A DNA stretch of 51,588 nucleotides from an uncultured Dorea sp. Lineage in GTDB: Bacteria > Bacillota > Clostridia > Lachnospirales > Lachnospiraceae. Position 1 is the first letter of the stretch. Every line of letters begins with the position of its first letter. The stretch lies in assembly GCA_948602995.1 (NCBI GenBank), contig CAPEBR010000025.1, positions 1 through 51,588 of the forward strand, given 5' to 3'. The notes below the pieces were generated by a model, which searched no databases, was not told the DNA's origin, and worked only from the letters and a program-made list of their open reading frames with translations. The position numbers and the translations under genes were made by a program. Below, piece after piece: positions 31,276-40,356 of this stretch.

Positions 31276-31746
31276 ATGATTGTATTAGATTTAAATGCTA
31301 AAATCAGCATGGCACATCTGCTTCTAAAATCAGCCTTTCACAATTTTTCTTTTATAGAAGGAGAAGTAACTACTTTTAATAAATACCATATTGACGGCCG
31401 TCTTCACAAGGAGTTTTTTGATGAAGAACCTGACCGGGAATATTCCTGCTGGAAGGAGGTTCAGGAATACTTTTTCTCGGTAATCCGGGGGAAGAGAACC
31501 CCCTTAAGCTTTAAGATTATCCTCTCCCTTGCACGGGATGACTTTCCGTCATTTCTCTCCTCCTGCAATCTTTCCTTCCGCCCGGAGGACATCCAGGGAT
31601 TATACCTGAATCTCCGGTATAGTGAAAACCAGCTTAGGTGCATCACCGGCACTTCCATGAATACATTTACAATGGATAAAAGTCTGGAGCAGGAATGGGA
31701 CAGATATGTCCAGAAGCTTCTGACAGAGCTTTCTATGGCAGCCTGA
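31276..31746 (+). CDS. DUF5721-like protein
   Basis: 156 residues; GGAGAA precedes the ATG. The pattern KISMAHLLLKSAFHNFSFIE, FNKYHIDGRLHKEFFDEE, IRGKRTPLSFKIILSL, RPEDIQGLYLNLRY and the C-terminal TMDKSLEQEWDRYVQKLL matches my memory of the Lachnospiraceae family DUF5721. No membrane segment or catalytic motif. Function unknown. It is a single-gene unit between two leftward operons, ending at a large bidirectional terminator. Confidence 0.75.
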   Translation: MIVLDLNAKISMAHLLLKSAFHNFSFIEGEVTTFNKYHIDGRLHKEFFDEEPDREYSCWKEVQEYFFSVIRGKRTPLSFKIILSLARDDFPSFLSSCNLSFRPEDIQGLYLNLRYSENQLRCITGTSMNTFTMDKSLEQEWDRYVQKLLTELSMAA

Positions 31747-31756
31747 CATCATAGAT

Positions 31757-31820
31757 CAGACTGGTAAGAATAAAAAAAGAATGTGCCAAAGCACATTCTT
31801 TTTTTATTCTTACCAGTCTG
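31757..31820. terminator. Bidirectional terminator with perfect 30-bp arms
   Basis: Arms 31757-31786 and 31791-31820, loop CAAA. Core AAAAAAAGAATGTGC/GCACATTCTTTTTTT gives a T-run on both strands. The right arm reaches into the last codons of the minus-strand gene (ending ...TDW). It serves the two convergent genes. Confidence 0.9.
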
Positions 31821-32853
31821 TATAAATATCAATCGTACCGCTTGCGCAGCCGGTATCATAAACAATCCCCATGCCAAGCGATGTCATGACCTGCGTCCCC
31901 TTCGGATAATCGCTGCTTGCAAGACAAAGAAAACCATTGGCGTCACGAATTGTACCATCTGCTGCCACATGACGTCCCGGTATAACCAGGCCGTGCCCTG
32001 GAAGGACTTTCTGGCTATAATAAGTCTCCCTGTGTCCCCCGTAATTATTCACGCCCTTTGAAGGGGTAAGGACGCCGCCATCTGACGGATACGTATAACC
32101 TCCTCCTGAAGACTCTGTATTGTCTGCCGGAGTGCTTCCATTCTTCGAAGCATCAGAGTTCCCGTTATTATTTGCTGCTGCCGCCCTGGCTTCTTCTGCT
32201 TTTCTCGCCTCTTCTGCTGCCCTCGCTGCCTCTTCTGCCTGCTGCGCCTTCATATCCTGGATCTTTGCTTCAAGTGTCTCAATATCTGTTGATGTCTCTT
32301 CCGCTTTTTCTTTCAGCTTCTTTCGTTTGCTCTTCAGCTCCTCTTCAAGGTCAACACAGGCATCCTGCTGCTTTTTCAGATGTTTCTCTTCCTTTTCAAT
32401 CGCATTGCGCAATTCCTGAAGTTCCTTAAACATGTTCCGGTCATACTCACTTACTGTCTGTACAAACTGAACCTTGTTAATAAAATCCGGGAAACTGTCC
32501 GCCGAGAAGATCAGCCCCAGCATAGATTCCCCATCGTTCTCATACATATACTGGATACGGATCTTCATCTCAGCATAGTAATCATCTTCATTGTTCTTTG
32601 CAATGGCCAGCTGTTCCTGCGTCTTAGTAATGTCATTATTAATGCTGTCAAGCTCATTTTCATTCTCAGCAATCTGGGTTCCAATAGAGAGCAGTTCTTT
32701 GTTAATCTGCTCCAGATTACTTTGAAGTCCTGAAGATTCACTCTCCAGATTGTCAAGCTCATCGGCCCGGACTCCCGGCGCGGGACACAGAAGACATACT
32801 GCACAGGTGCAGGCTGTCATCATTTGTAACCATCGTGTTTTTGTTCTCTTCAT
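31810..32853 (-). CDS. Secreted PcsB/CwlO-like coiled-coil protein with 3D domain
   Basis: 347 residues. Signal peptide 1-30 (cleavage near GVRA-DEL). A long coiled coil (about 31-190, LQSNLEQINKELLSIGTQIA onward) of the PcsB type is followed by an Ala/Glu helical stretch, a Ser/Asn/Gly linker, and a C-terminal 3D domain (TQVMTSLGMGIVYDTGCASG then TIDIYTDW) with the aspartates that name the fold. PcsB-type coiled coils are controlled by FtsEX-like complexes at division sites; the 3D domain suggests murein cleavage. It lies between two O-acetylation modules. The last codons are part of the terminator palindrome. Confidence 0.85.
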   Translation of the reverse strand: MKRTKTRWLQMMTACTCAVCLLCPAPGVRADELDNLESESSGLQSNLEQINKELLSIGTQIAENENELDSINNDITKTQEQLAIAKNNEDDYYAEMKIRIQYMYENDGESMLGLIFSADSFPDFINKVQFVQTVSEYDRNMFKELQELRNAIEKEEKHLKKQQDACVDLEEELKSKRKKLKEKAEETSTDIETLEAKIQDMKAQQAEEAARAAEEARKAEEARAAAANNNGNSDASKNGSTPADNTESSGGGYTYPSDGGVLTPSKGVNNYGGHRETYYSQKVLPGHGLVIPGRHVAADGTIRDANGFLCLASSDYPKGTQVMTSLGMGIVYDTGCASGTIDIYTDW

Positions 32854-32930
32854 AATACCTTTCGTAACTGCCTGAAAGCTTCGCAGTCACTGCCTTTCCT
32901 AATAGAGTCATTTTCGAGGTACCATTGTGC

Positions 32931-32999
32931 GAACAGTTCAGACAGGTCTGCGCAGGCTTGTCTGAGCTGTTACCATGTGCAGTCAGTAACCACACTGAC
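32931..32999. repeat. Palindromic repeats upstream of the PcsB-like gene
   Basis: GAACAGTTCAGACA (32931-32944) pairs with TGTCTGAGCTGTT (32959-32971), a relative of 14448-14492; a small hairpin GTCAGT/ACTGAC follows (32982-32999). In the 255-base gap 32854-33108 nothing coding is visible. Confidence 0.6.
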
Positions 33000-33072
33000 G
33001 GCTGCCTGGTTTCTTCACAGCCAACTACATTCTACTATCTTTTTCCCAGCTTGTCAATCCAAGGTTGACGAC

Positions 33073-33178
33073 ACTATTCTGAATCGCTGTAACTGCGTTA
33101 CTGCCATCCTATTCTGAGTCACTGTTGTCCTGTTCTGAGTCACTGTTGTCCTGTTCTGAGTCACTGTTGTCCTGTTCT
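33073..33178. repeat. 21-bp tandem repeat at the end of the DHHW gene
   Basis: Units read GTTCTGAGTCACTGTTGTCCT on the plus strand in fragments; three near-exact copies span 33112-33178 and a degenerate one lies at about 33073-33096, after the stop. Each unit encodes EQDNSDS. Confidence 0.85.
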
Positions 33179-34488
33179 GGAATCTGCGGCTCCATATTTA
33201 CAATCTCGGTAATATTGGGAACCAGCGTATCCGTGGAAACTGCCATTACGTTATTCAGAAACAGGACATCCTTAATATCCTTCTCTTTCACCAGCCCCTC
33301 CAGGCTTGATGGGTAATAGCGGTAATCTACCACGTATACATACTCATAATGATCCACAAGGAATGGAACAAATGCATTTCCATAGGATTCCTTTACTACC
33401 AGAACAGAGCTTCCGTCATTCTTCGACGGATTATGAATCCAGCCAAGGGGCTCATCCCCGCCGATGAAGCAGTTGTACTTGGAGGCCTCGTTCCACTGTG
33501 TTACATCCGCAATCACCTCATAATCCACCGTGTTGCCGTCTACATCTATGTACTGCATGTCATTGGTTGCCAGCGGGATATAGGCAGTCACATAATCCGG
33601 ATTCTTCTTCAGCGCCTCCGACTGGTTGCAATAGGAATACATAGTCCCCAGAAAATCCTCAAACTTCATGGTCTGGTACTGTTCAAGCGGCGTTGGCTTC
33701 ACCTTCTTTTCATCCATAAATTCACAGTATGCATAATATGCTCCCAGGGCAGTCCAGTGGTGATCACTTCTAAAATACAGATACTCATTATTATGATTTT
33801 CAAGCGTGGCAAACACATCTACCGGAATCACGTTCTTATCCAGGCGGTCATGAACATACTGGATCGCCTCTTTCTGGTCGCTGCTCCCCAGTTCCTTCTG
33901 AAGATCATCATCCAGGTATACTCCGCTGCTGATCGGCACAATCATATTATAAACCTTTACATCTTTCCCAGCCTTGTCAGCAAAAGTATTCAGCGTATCA
34001 ATATATTCGTCTACCACATCCTGGTTAAAAGAAAAGAGACTGAACGCGGTATCCTCTGCCACATAGACTGCTCCAAACTGCTCCTGGATCTGACTGATCT
34101 CACGCTGTTTTTTCCCATCCTTTGACGTCTTGTCCTTCTTTTTCTCTTTTTTATCCTCTCCGGCAGCGCTGGCCATCACCTGTGTGCTACCGTAAATCTG
34201 TGTCTTCTGCAGCCCATATGCAGCATGGAGCTTCATATTTTTCGATATGAGCCAGTCCCTGAGAGGGAATGTATCTGCATACCATGCATTAATTCCTTCA
34301 AAAAACTCACCGTTCCATATTGTCTCAAGAGTCGGCCCTGGAAATCGTTCCAGTTTACGCTTCTCAATCTCAGATTCCTTCGGCCGCAGCGGTATCATAA
34401 GCGCAAGCAGCGCGAAAAAGCCCACGACTCCCGCAAATGCATAGATCTTATATTTTACATATTTTTTTTGTTTTCTCCTCCGTATCAT
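33109..34488 (-). CDS. DHHW family surface O-acetylation protein
   Basis: 459 residues. A basic N-tail and one membrane anchor (YAFAGVVGFFALLALMIPL) precede an extracellular domain; FPLRDWLISKNMKL, the signature FRSDHHWTALGAYYAY, and VLVVKESYGNAFVPFLVDHY are the conserved blocks. A Lys-rich stretch (EDKKEKKKDKTSKDGKKQRE) sits at about 110-130. Partner of the MBOAT protein encoded upstream (18 bases apart). The C terminus ends in three exact copies of EQDNSDS encoded by 21-base tandem repeats, followed by a decayed copy beyond the stop, so tail length may vary between strains. Confidence 0.88.
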   Translation of the reverse strand: MIRRRKQKKYVKYKIYAFAGVVGFFALLALMIPLRPKESEIEKRKLERFPGPTLETIWNGEFFEGINAWYADTFPLRDWLISKNMKLHAAYGLQKTQIYGSTQVMASAAGEDKKEKKKDKTSKDGKKQREISQIQEQFGAVYVAEDTAFSLFSFNQDVVDEYIDTLNTFADKAGKDVKVYNMIVPISSGVYLDDDLQKELGSSDQKEAIQYVHDRLDKNVIPVDVFATLENHNNEYLYFRSDHHWTALGAYYAYCEFMDEKKVKPTPLEQYQTMKFEDFLGTMYSYCNQSEALKKNPDYVTAYIPLATNDMQYIDVDGNTVDYEVIADVTQWNEASKYNCFIGGDEPLGWIHNPSKNDGSSVLVVKESYGNAFVPFLVDHYEYVYVVDYRYYPSSLEGLVKEKDIKDVLFLNNVMAVSTDTLVPNITEIVNMEPQIPEQDNSDSEQDNSDSEQDNSDSE

Positions 34489-34506
34489 ACTTCTGCTGCC
34501 TTTCTT

Positions 34507-35943
34507 TTAAAACTGAAAATATAAAAACGGGTTATAGCTATTTCCGACAAGTGCCATCGTAGCCAGTATCACAAGAATCACCGGGCCTGCCACCTCAATT
34601 CCCATATAAATGTACCTCACCGCCAGAATCCGGCCAAACTTTTTCCTTCCCTTGTGATAAGCATTCTTAAGCAGAGGTGTACAGGCAATCACTGCTGCAA
34701 TCATAAAAAAGAAATTATTCTGAATATTGACTTTTACTTCCATATTAATAAATCCATTTTTATTCAGTCCAAACATTCCCAAAAGAACATGTCCAAGGTA
34801 AGGCATGCTGCTGAATTTGAAAAGAATCCACCCGAAGTATACCACAGCCAGTGTATAGATATGCCCCACTGACTTGTGTAGGGTCTTAAGCTTATCCAGA
34901 AATCCATTTTTCTCAATCACAAGGAACAGATAATAAAACAGCCCCCAGAGAATAAAGTTCCAGTTTGCCCCGTGCCAGAGCCCTGTAAGAGCCCATACCA
35001 CGAACATATTGATCATCGTCCTCCTCTGTCCCTTCCGGTTGCCGCCAAGAGGGATATAAATGTAGTCTCTGAAAAAGGAGCTGAGCGAGATATGCCAGCG
35101 CCTCCAGAACTCTGTCACAGAATCTGACATGTATGGATAATTAAAATTTTCTTTAAAATGAAAGCCTGTCATCAGCCCCATCCCAATGGCCATATCCGAA
35201 TAAGCTGAAAAATCAAGGTAGATCTGAAGCATATACATAAACACACCAGTCCAGATTCCCAGCGCCGGTATTCCCTTCAGTCCTTCAAGCGCCTGGGGGA
35301 ACATGGCATCCGCAATCTCGGCGCAGGAATTTGCAAAAACCGCCTTTTTCACCAGCCCAATCGTAAACCGGTTAATTCCGGCGGCAACCTCTGACATTCT
35401 CGGCCTTCTGTCCCCAATCTCCTCCGCAACATCCCTGTAGCGTACAATAGGTCCGGCGATACACTGGAAAAACAGACCTGCATATAGAAGGACAAGCCAG
35501 TATTTTCTCTGAGGCTCTACATCGCCCCGGTATACGTCAATTACATACGATATAAGCTGGAAGGTATAAAACGAAATACCAATGGGCAGAACAATCTCCG
35601 GGAGCCTCTCTGGGAAACCCGTTATCTTCTGCAGATTCCCAAGGAGGAACCCGGCGTATTTAAAATATGCCAGAAGCCCCAGCTGCAGACCCGCCCCTGC
35701 AATCAGAAAGGCTTTCTTAAGCAGGGCATTATCTTTATAATCATAGATCAGAATCGCCGAGATCCAGCTGATCAGGCACATCAGAAGCAGCAGAACCAGA
35801 TATCTCGGACCTCCCCAGCCATAGAAAATAAGGGATGCCGCAAGCAGCACAATATTCTTTTTGTCCAGTGTATTCATCAGGCAATACACCAGCATGGTAA
35901 CTGCAAAAAAAAGAAACAAAAACAGCAGACTTGAAAAAACCAA
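34507..35943 (-). CDS. MBOAT O-acyltransferase (AlgI/DltB-like)
   Basis: 478 residues from a TTG at 35943 with GGAGGAG 6 bases upstream, giving the family-typical start VFSSLLFLFLFFAVTM; the ORF runs open further without an SD. Conserved parts: SLIFYGWGGPRYL, EIVLPIGISFYTFQLISY, QCIAGPIVRYRDVAEE, MSDSVTEFWRRWHISL and LTGLWHGANWNFILWG with the catalytic histidine. About ten membrane spans. It transfers acyl groups out to the DHHW protein encoded next. Second of two such modules in 8 kb; unlike the first it has no N-terminal extension. Confidence 0.9.
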   Translation of the reverse strand: MVFSSLLFLFLFFAVTMLVYCLMNTLDKKNIVLLAASLIFYGWGGPRYLVLLLLMCLISWISAILIYDYKDNALLKKAFLIAGAGLQLGLLAYFKYAGFLLGNLQKITGFPERLPEIVLPIGISFYTFQLISYVIDVYRGDVEPQRKYWLVLLYAGLFFQCIAGPIVRYRDVAEEIGDRRPRMSEVAAGINRFTIGLVKKAVFANSCAEIADAMFPQALEGLKGIPALGIWTGVFMYMLQIYLDFSAYSDMAIGMGLMTGFHFKENFNYPYMSDSVTEFWRRWHISLSSFFRDYIYIPLGGNRKGQRRTMINMFVVWALTGLWHGANWNFILWGLFYYLFLVIEKNGFLDKLKTLHKSVGHIYTLAVVYFGWILFKFSSMPYLGHVLLGMFGLNKNGFINMEVKVNIQNNFFFMIAAVIACTPLLKNAYHKGRKKFGRILAVRYIYMGIEVAGPVILVILATMALVGNSYNPFLYFQF

Positions 35944-35980
35944 CGCACTCTCCTCCAAAACAACGAAACATATATAAATC

Positions 35981-36009
35981 AGTGTAATACATTTTTGCTG
36001 ATTATTCAA
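35981..36009 (-). promoter_or_regulatory. Probable promoter of the second MBOAT module
   Basis: Minus strand TTGAAT (36004-36009), 17 bp, TACACT (35981-35986), with the TTG start about 38 bases on. Confidence 0.5.
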
Positions 36010-36049
36010 ATATATTTGCCGAAATTCGACATTTTTTACAGAAGCATTA

Positions 36050-36206
36050 ACGTTAGTTACTGTTCACTCCGTTCGCAGTAACATTCGCAAATCCATTTAA
36101 AATTCGCTTCGCGAATGGGATTTGCTCACCCCTGAATCATTTTCTTACGGACTTTGCAGTAAATGCAAAGTTCTGTGCGAACAGTAACTAACGTTACTGT
36201 TCGCAC
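36050..36206. repeat. Composite stem-loop repeat between divergent genes
   Basis: A perfect 16-bp inverted pair (ACGTTAGTTACTGTTC at 36050-36065, complement at 36179-36194) encloses further hairpins: ATTCGC/GCGAAT, GCAAATCC/GGGATTTGC and ACTTTGCA/TGCAAAGT (36151-36171). The right end also forms GTGCGAACAGTAAC/GTTACTGTTCGCAC (36175-36206), an alternative fold. No coding potential. It occupies most of 35944-36226. Confidence 0.8.
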
Positions 36207-36226
36207 AGGCGGAAAAATTTTTCCTT

Positions 36227-36255
36227 TTGACTTTTTTCTGTATTCAAATTATAAT
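36227..36255 (+). promoter_or_regulatory. Promoter of the secreted beta-sandwich protein gene
   Basis: TTGACT (36227-36232), exactly 17 bp, TATAAT (36250-36255), immediately right of the composite repeat and 54 bases before the start codon. Confidence 0.8.
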
Positions 36256-36309
36256 CTAGTTATAGACACATACTGCAAAATTGCAAAATGTAAGCTCGGA
36301 GGTAATGAT

Positions 36310-37932
36310 ATGAAAAAAGTAAAGGGGCTGTCTGTGATCCTGGCAGCGGTTATGTTGTCGTCCTGTATCTTTCCACAGACTGGAAGTGTAAAGGCTGCTG
36401 AGATCACGGACGAAGAATCCGCCGAAGCTCCAGACGCCGGCTATGCTGCGTATGCGGAAGCGGAACAATCAGAAGAAATAACAGTCGATGAGGAAAAGCT
36501 TGAAGATACCGCGGTACATCAAAAGGCAAGTGCCACTATTGATATGACTTATATTTCCATCGGTGAGACCTGCCAGGAGATCTTTTCTGCCGAGAGCACA
36601 GAAAAGTATTACTGGTTTGACCTGGAGAAGTCAGGGAGGCTTACACTCTCTGCCAATGCTACCGGGCTTTCCCGTCTCCAGTATTATATTGACGATATCG
36701 GCGGAGACAGCCTGTGGAGCAAGCGCTCCTCCTCGACCGGCTCAGAGAAGAAGATCAAAACAAATGAAACCATTGACCTGACAGCAGGCACCTATTACCT
36801 TTCTGTTATAAGCAGCGGAGGGGACGGAGAGTTTTCCTTCTCTCTTTCATCCGAGGATGCCGGGGAGAGCTTCGAGGAAGAAAATGGCGGCACGGACAAT
36901 GACCGGGGATATGCGAACCCCGTTGAGTTCGGTCAGACCTACTGGGGTCAGCTGGCACGGAATGATAATGCGGACTATTATGAGTTCACGTTAAGCGCCT
37001 CCAGCCGTTTGTACCTCTCTGCCAGAGCTCAGATCAAGTCTTTGTATCTTTATCTGTATGATGCTGGCGGAAAGGAACTGTGGAAAAAATATGCGTCCAC
37101 AGACAGCGCGGCAAAGACCCTGGAGGCTGATGCCGAGATCGACCTGACAGGAGGCGTCTACTACCTTGCCGTTAAAAGCGCCAGCGCTACGGGCCCGACA
37201 GGCAACTATTCCTTCCGTTTATCCTGCACAGATGCAAAAGAAAGCTTTCCAGAGACCCGGGGGAATCTGAATAACACCCTGTCAAGTGCCAATGCTGTCT
37301 CATCCGATACCATTTACAAGGGTCAGATTGCAGCAAATGACGCGAGGGACTTTTATAAATTCACGGTAAATGAATCCTCACAGATAACTCTTGATGCAAC
37401 CGCTGCCATTCCCTGGGTTTATTATCATATCTATGACAGCAAAGGGAAGGAAGTGTGGAAACAGGGCGTGTCCTGGAATAAAACGATTGGATATAGCAGT
37501 CTGACAAAAAAGCACACCCTGTCAAAAGGCACGTATTACTTCGCAGTGGCGCAGTACAGCAATTATACCGGCAACTATGCCTTTAAGATGCATATTCATA
37601 ATTACAAAACTACCACGCAGAAAGCTACCACCAAAAAGAATGGCAGCATTCGTAAAAAATGCTCCTGCGGGCATGTCGTCAGCCTGAAAACCATCTACCG
37701 TCCCAAAAAGATGACCCTTTCAAAAACAGTTTATGTCTATAATGGGAAGAAGAAAAAACCTTCTGTAAAAGTTACGGACAGTAAGGGCAAGGTGATCAGC
37801 CGTTCGAATTATAAGGTTTGCTATTCCTCAGGGAGGAAGCGCGTAGGAAAATATAAGGTAACCGTAAAGTTCAAAGGGAAGTATAAAGGCCGCATGTCAA
37901 AAACCTTCCGTATTAAGGCCCGTAAAAAATAA
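36310..37932 (+). CDS. Secreted protein with three PPC-like domains and an Ig-like C terminus
   Basis: 540 residues from ATG 36310 (GGAGG 8 bases upstream). Signal peptide 1-28, with either a lipobox (MLSSC) or cleavage after VKA. After an acidic stretch come three repeats of about 110 residues, each with a 'YYWFDLEKSGRLTL / DYYEFTLSASSRLYL / DFYKFTVNESSQITL' strand and a 'GTYYLSV / GVYYLAV / GTYYFAV' strand, the pattern of bacterial pre-peptidase C-terminal (PPC) beta-sandwiches. A CxC-containing KKNGSIRKKCSCGHVVSLKT leads to a basic Ig-like domain (PKKMTLSKTVYVYNGKKKKP to FRIKARKK). Probably a cell-wall associated or adhesive protein; no enzyme domain. Confidence 0.8.
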   Translation: MKKVKGLSVILAAVMLSSCIFPQTGSVKAAEITDEESAEAPDAGYAAYAEAEQSEEITVDEEKLEDTAVHQKASATIDMTYISIGETCQEIFSAESTEKYYWFDLEKSGRLTLSANATGLSRLQYYIDDIGGDSLWSKRSSSTGSEKKIKTNETIDLTAGTYYLSVISSGGDGEFSFSLSSEDAGESFEEENGGTDNDRGYANPVEFGQTYWGQLARNDNADYYEFTLSASSRLYLSARAQIKSLYLYLYDAGGKELWKKYASTDSAAKTLEADAEIDLTGGVYYLAVKSASATGPTGNYSFRLSCTDAKESFPETRGNLNNTLSSANAVSSDTIYKGQIAANDARDFYKFTVNESSQITLDATAAIPWVYYHIYDSKGKEVWKQGVSWNKTIGYSSLTKKHTLSKGTYYFAVAQYSNYTGNYAFKMHIHNYKTTTQKATTKKNGSIRKKCSCGHVVSLKTIYRPKKMTLSKTVYVYNGKKKKPSVKVTDSKGKVISRSNYKVCYSSGRKRVGKYKVTVKFKGKYKGRMSKTFRIKARKK

Positions 37933-37959
37933 TCCATTAGAACGTATGCCTGGCTGTAC

Positions 37960-38006
37960 TAGAGCGTGTTTGAGAATTGCAGAAAGCAATTCTCAAACAC
38001 GCTCTA
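37960..38006. terminator. Perfect 21-bp-arm hairpin between convergent genes
   Basis: Arms 37960-37980 and 37986-38006 (core AGAGCGTGTTTGAGAATTGC), loop AGAAA. It has no T-run, but overlaps the stop codon of the minus-strand gene (last residues LERV). It likely shields 3' ends or ends both transcripts. Confidence 0.7.
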
Positions 38007-40356
38007 ATCTGATTTCGTGAATCCTCTTCATCTGACGCACCGGTCCCATGACTGCCATGCACACGGAAACCAGCATAATCATCACTATGACAAGAAGCTC
38101 CCACCCAGGTATCTCCCACGCATCTCCCCAACGCGAGGTTACAAGTGACCTGAATAATACCCGGTTAAGGGACAGTCCCGCAGTGCAGCCAAAGATGACT
38201 CCAGACACAATATACGTTACAGCCTCCCCTGTGATCATCCTGACCAGCTGCCTGACACTCATTCCAATGGCGTGCATAGAGACATATTCTTTCATCCGCG
38301 CTGACACGCTCATGGCAATACTGTTCATGATGTTAAAAAATCCAATCATGGCAATCACTGCCAGAAATCCATATAAAAATACTGACATGGAATAGCTGGC
38401 TCCCTTTACCTCCTGGTTTCTAATCCGTTTATCTGAAAACGCAGTATCTGTTTTACACGACTGCTCCATCTCCCGCCGTATTTCCCGTACCTCCAGGTCC
38501 GACGTCTCTGAATGAAGCTGTACATCAAGCACACTATAATCCTTCTCTCCTGTCAGCTCCCTGAATAGCTCCTCTGAGCAGATCAGCATACTCTTCCTGC
38601 TTCCCGTATTGCTGTCCATCCCAGAATGATACGGGACGTCTTCCAGAATTCCGGTTATCGTAATCTCCTGCTCTCTTCCGTCTGCCAGTATCCGGACACT
38701 GTCTCCTGTGGCAAGTGCAGATCCTTCCCGGAATACAGAAAGAGCACCCTTTCCATCCAGTGCCTCTGAAAGTCCTCCTTCAACCAAAGAAGGCTCTGCC
38801 CACCTAAGCTGCTGTTCGTCATAGGACAGCAGGATGAGAGTCCTTCCGTCTTCCTTAAGCGGAAGCTCTGCATAGCTCCGTCCAAACGCACGTCTCACTC
38901 CTGGGTATTTCTTTATTTTATCAGCAAGCTCCTGCGGAATCTCATTTGAGGCGTCCTCCTTATAAATAGAGAGATCCGGCGCTGACGGCCGAAGAGGCGT
39001 AATCGCATGGTTCATAAAGTCGATTGCCGTACTAAATGCAAGGAACAGTATAATGCTGAACGCAAAGGAGCCTGTTATCAGAAAAAAATTTTTCTTACTT
39101 CCCCAGGCATGATGAATCCCCAGTGCAGTATCCACCTTAAAAAATTTTGTATTTGCTGTCCTTTTTACTGCCTGCACAGTTCCGGCATTTCCAGAAACTG
39201 CTGTCAGAGGAGATACCTTAGACGCACGCCTTGCGGGAGCTCTCGCAGCCAGAAGAACTGTAATTAGTCCTACAACCACTCCTGCTGCAATCGCCAGCCA
39301 GCTGATTCCAAGTACCGGAAGCCCTTCAAAGAGTCCCGGGCTTAAATACCTCAGCATCCCGCAAAGCAGCCATACCACAAGAATACCTGCCAGTATGCCT
39401 GCAGGAATCGCCCTCCTGCACCAGCCAAGAGCCTCTCTCCTTACAAACCGGATGACCTGCTTCTTCGTTGCACCAAGACAGCGCAGCATCCCGAAAAATT
39501 CTGTCCGTCCTGCAATGTTACTGTTCATACTGGCCGTAATCATAAAAATTCCTGCAATCATTACCAGTCCTGCCAGAATCGCTGCCACAAGATAAAGCCG
39601 CATCATATAGGAATCCCCGCTTTGAAACATCAGCATAAGAACCTTTGCATTCTGCCTCACCTGTCGGGGCTTTAGGTCAAACTGTCTGCTGATCTCCTGG
39701 ATTGCCTTCTGAATATTACAATACTTCCGGAACTTCACATAATAAAGCACCTCCTGGGCCGCTTCCGTCTCTTCTGGCCGGAGGCTGGAGAATCCTTCTG
39801 TATTCAGGAACATTCCAAAAGCATCATGCTCTGCTTCCAGTGACGTATCTTTTGTAATTCCGGTAATCCGGTACTGCGTCACATCTCCCCGGGGAACCTG
39901 AAGCCTGATTGTATCACCCACCTTTACTCCCAGGCGGATCTTTGCACTCTCATTCAGAACCGCTTCCTCTTTGGTTTCTGGAAATTTCCCTTCCGTAATC
40001 TCCGCATCTGGAACCATTTCCAAAAACTCTCTGTCAAAACCGCAGATTGCTGTTTCCGTCCCTTTAATCTGATATCCGTCCTTAAGATTATAGTTCAGCA
40101 CCCCATACCTGGCTACGGTTTCCGCCTCCGGGCGCACCGCCAGCAATGCCCCCTTCTTTTCATCCACTAAAAATGCCGCATGCCAGCTTCCGTCCGTCTT
40201 CACTGCCTGGATCATCTGGGAACGCATCTCCATATCCGCCATGCCATAAATCACCGTAACCAGAAACACTGCCAGTACGATACAAAGCCTCGTCATCCGG
40301 TTCTGCTTCCTATGCTGCCTGGCAGATATTTTAACCAGATCAAGATAATGCTTCAT
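37993..40356 (-). CDS. ABC transporter permease, two FtsX domains
   Basis: 787 residues. N-terminal helix (CIVLAVFLVTVIYGMADMEM), a MacB-like extracellular domain, then FtsX domain 1 (helices about 255-380, including LRCLGATKKQVIRFVRREALG), a second extracellular domain, and FtsX domain 2 at the C terminus (SMSVFLYGFLAVIAMIGFFN, HAIGMSVRQLVRMITGEAVT). This is the layout of antimicrobial-peptide or lipid-linked exporters of type VII. The gene begins directly after the ATPase stop (GGAGGTGAGG serves as SD). A two-component system follows upstream, so it is probably its target. Confidence 0.87.
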   Translation of the reverse strand: MKHYLDLVKISARQHRKQNRMTRLCIVLAVFLVTVIYGMADMEMRSQMIQAVKTDGSWHAAFLVDEKKGALLAVRPEAETVARYGVLNYNLKDGYQIKGTETAICGFDREFLEMVPDAEITEGKFPETKEEAVLNESAKIRLGVKVGDTIRLQVPRGDVTQYRITGITKDTSLEAEHDAFGMFLNTEGFSSLRPEETEAAQEVLYYVKFRKYCNIQKAIQEISRQFDLKPRQVRQNAKVLMLMFQSGDSYMMRLYLVAAILAGLVMIAGIFMITASMNSNIAGRTEFFGMLRCLGATKKQVIRFVRREALGWCRRAIPAGILAGILVVWLLCGMLRYLSPGLFEGLPVLGISWLAIAAGVVVGLITVLLAARAPARRASKVSPLTAVSGNAGTVQAVKRTANTKFFKVDTALGIHHAWGSKKNFFLITGSFAFSIILFLAFSTAIDFMNHAITPLRPSAPDLSIYKEDASNEIPQELADKIKKYPGVRRAFGRSYAELPLKEDGRTLILLSYDEQQLRWAEPSLVEGGLSEALDGKGALSVFREGSALATGDSVRILADGREQEITITGILEDVPYHSGMDSNTGSRKSMLICSEELFRELTGEKDYSVLDVQLHSETSDLEVREIRREMEQSCKTDTAFSDKRIRNQEVKGASYSMSVFLYGFLAVIAMIGFFNIMNSIAMSVSARMKEYVSMHAIGMSVRQLVRMITGEAVTYIVSGVIFGCTAGLSLNRVLFRSLVTSRWGDAWEIPGWELLVIVMIMLVSVCMAVMGPVRQMKRIHEIRLERV

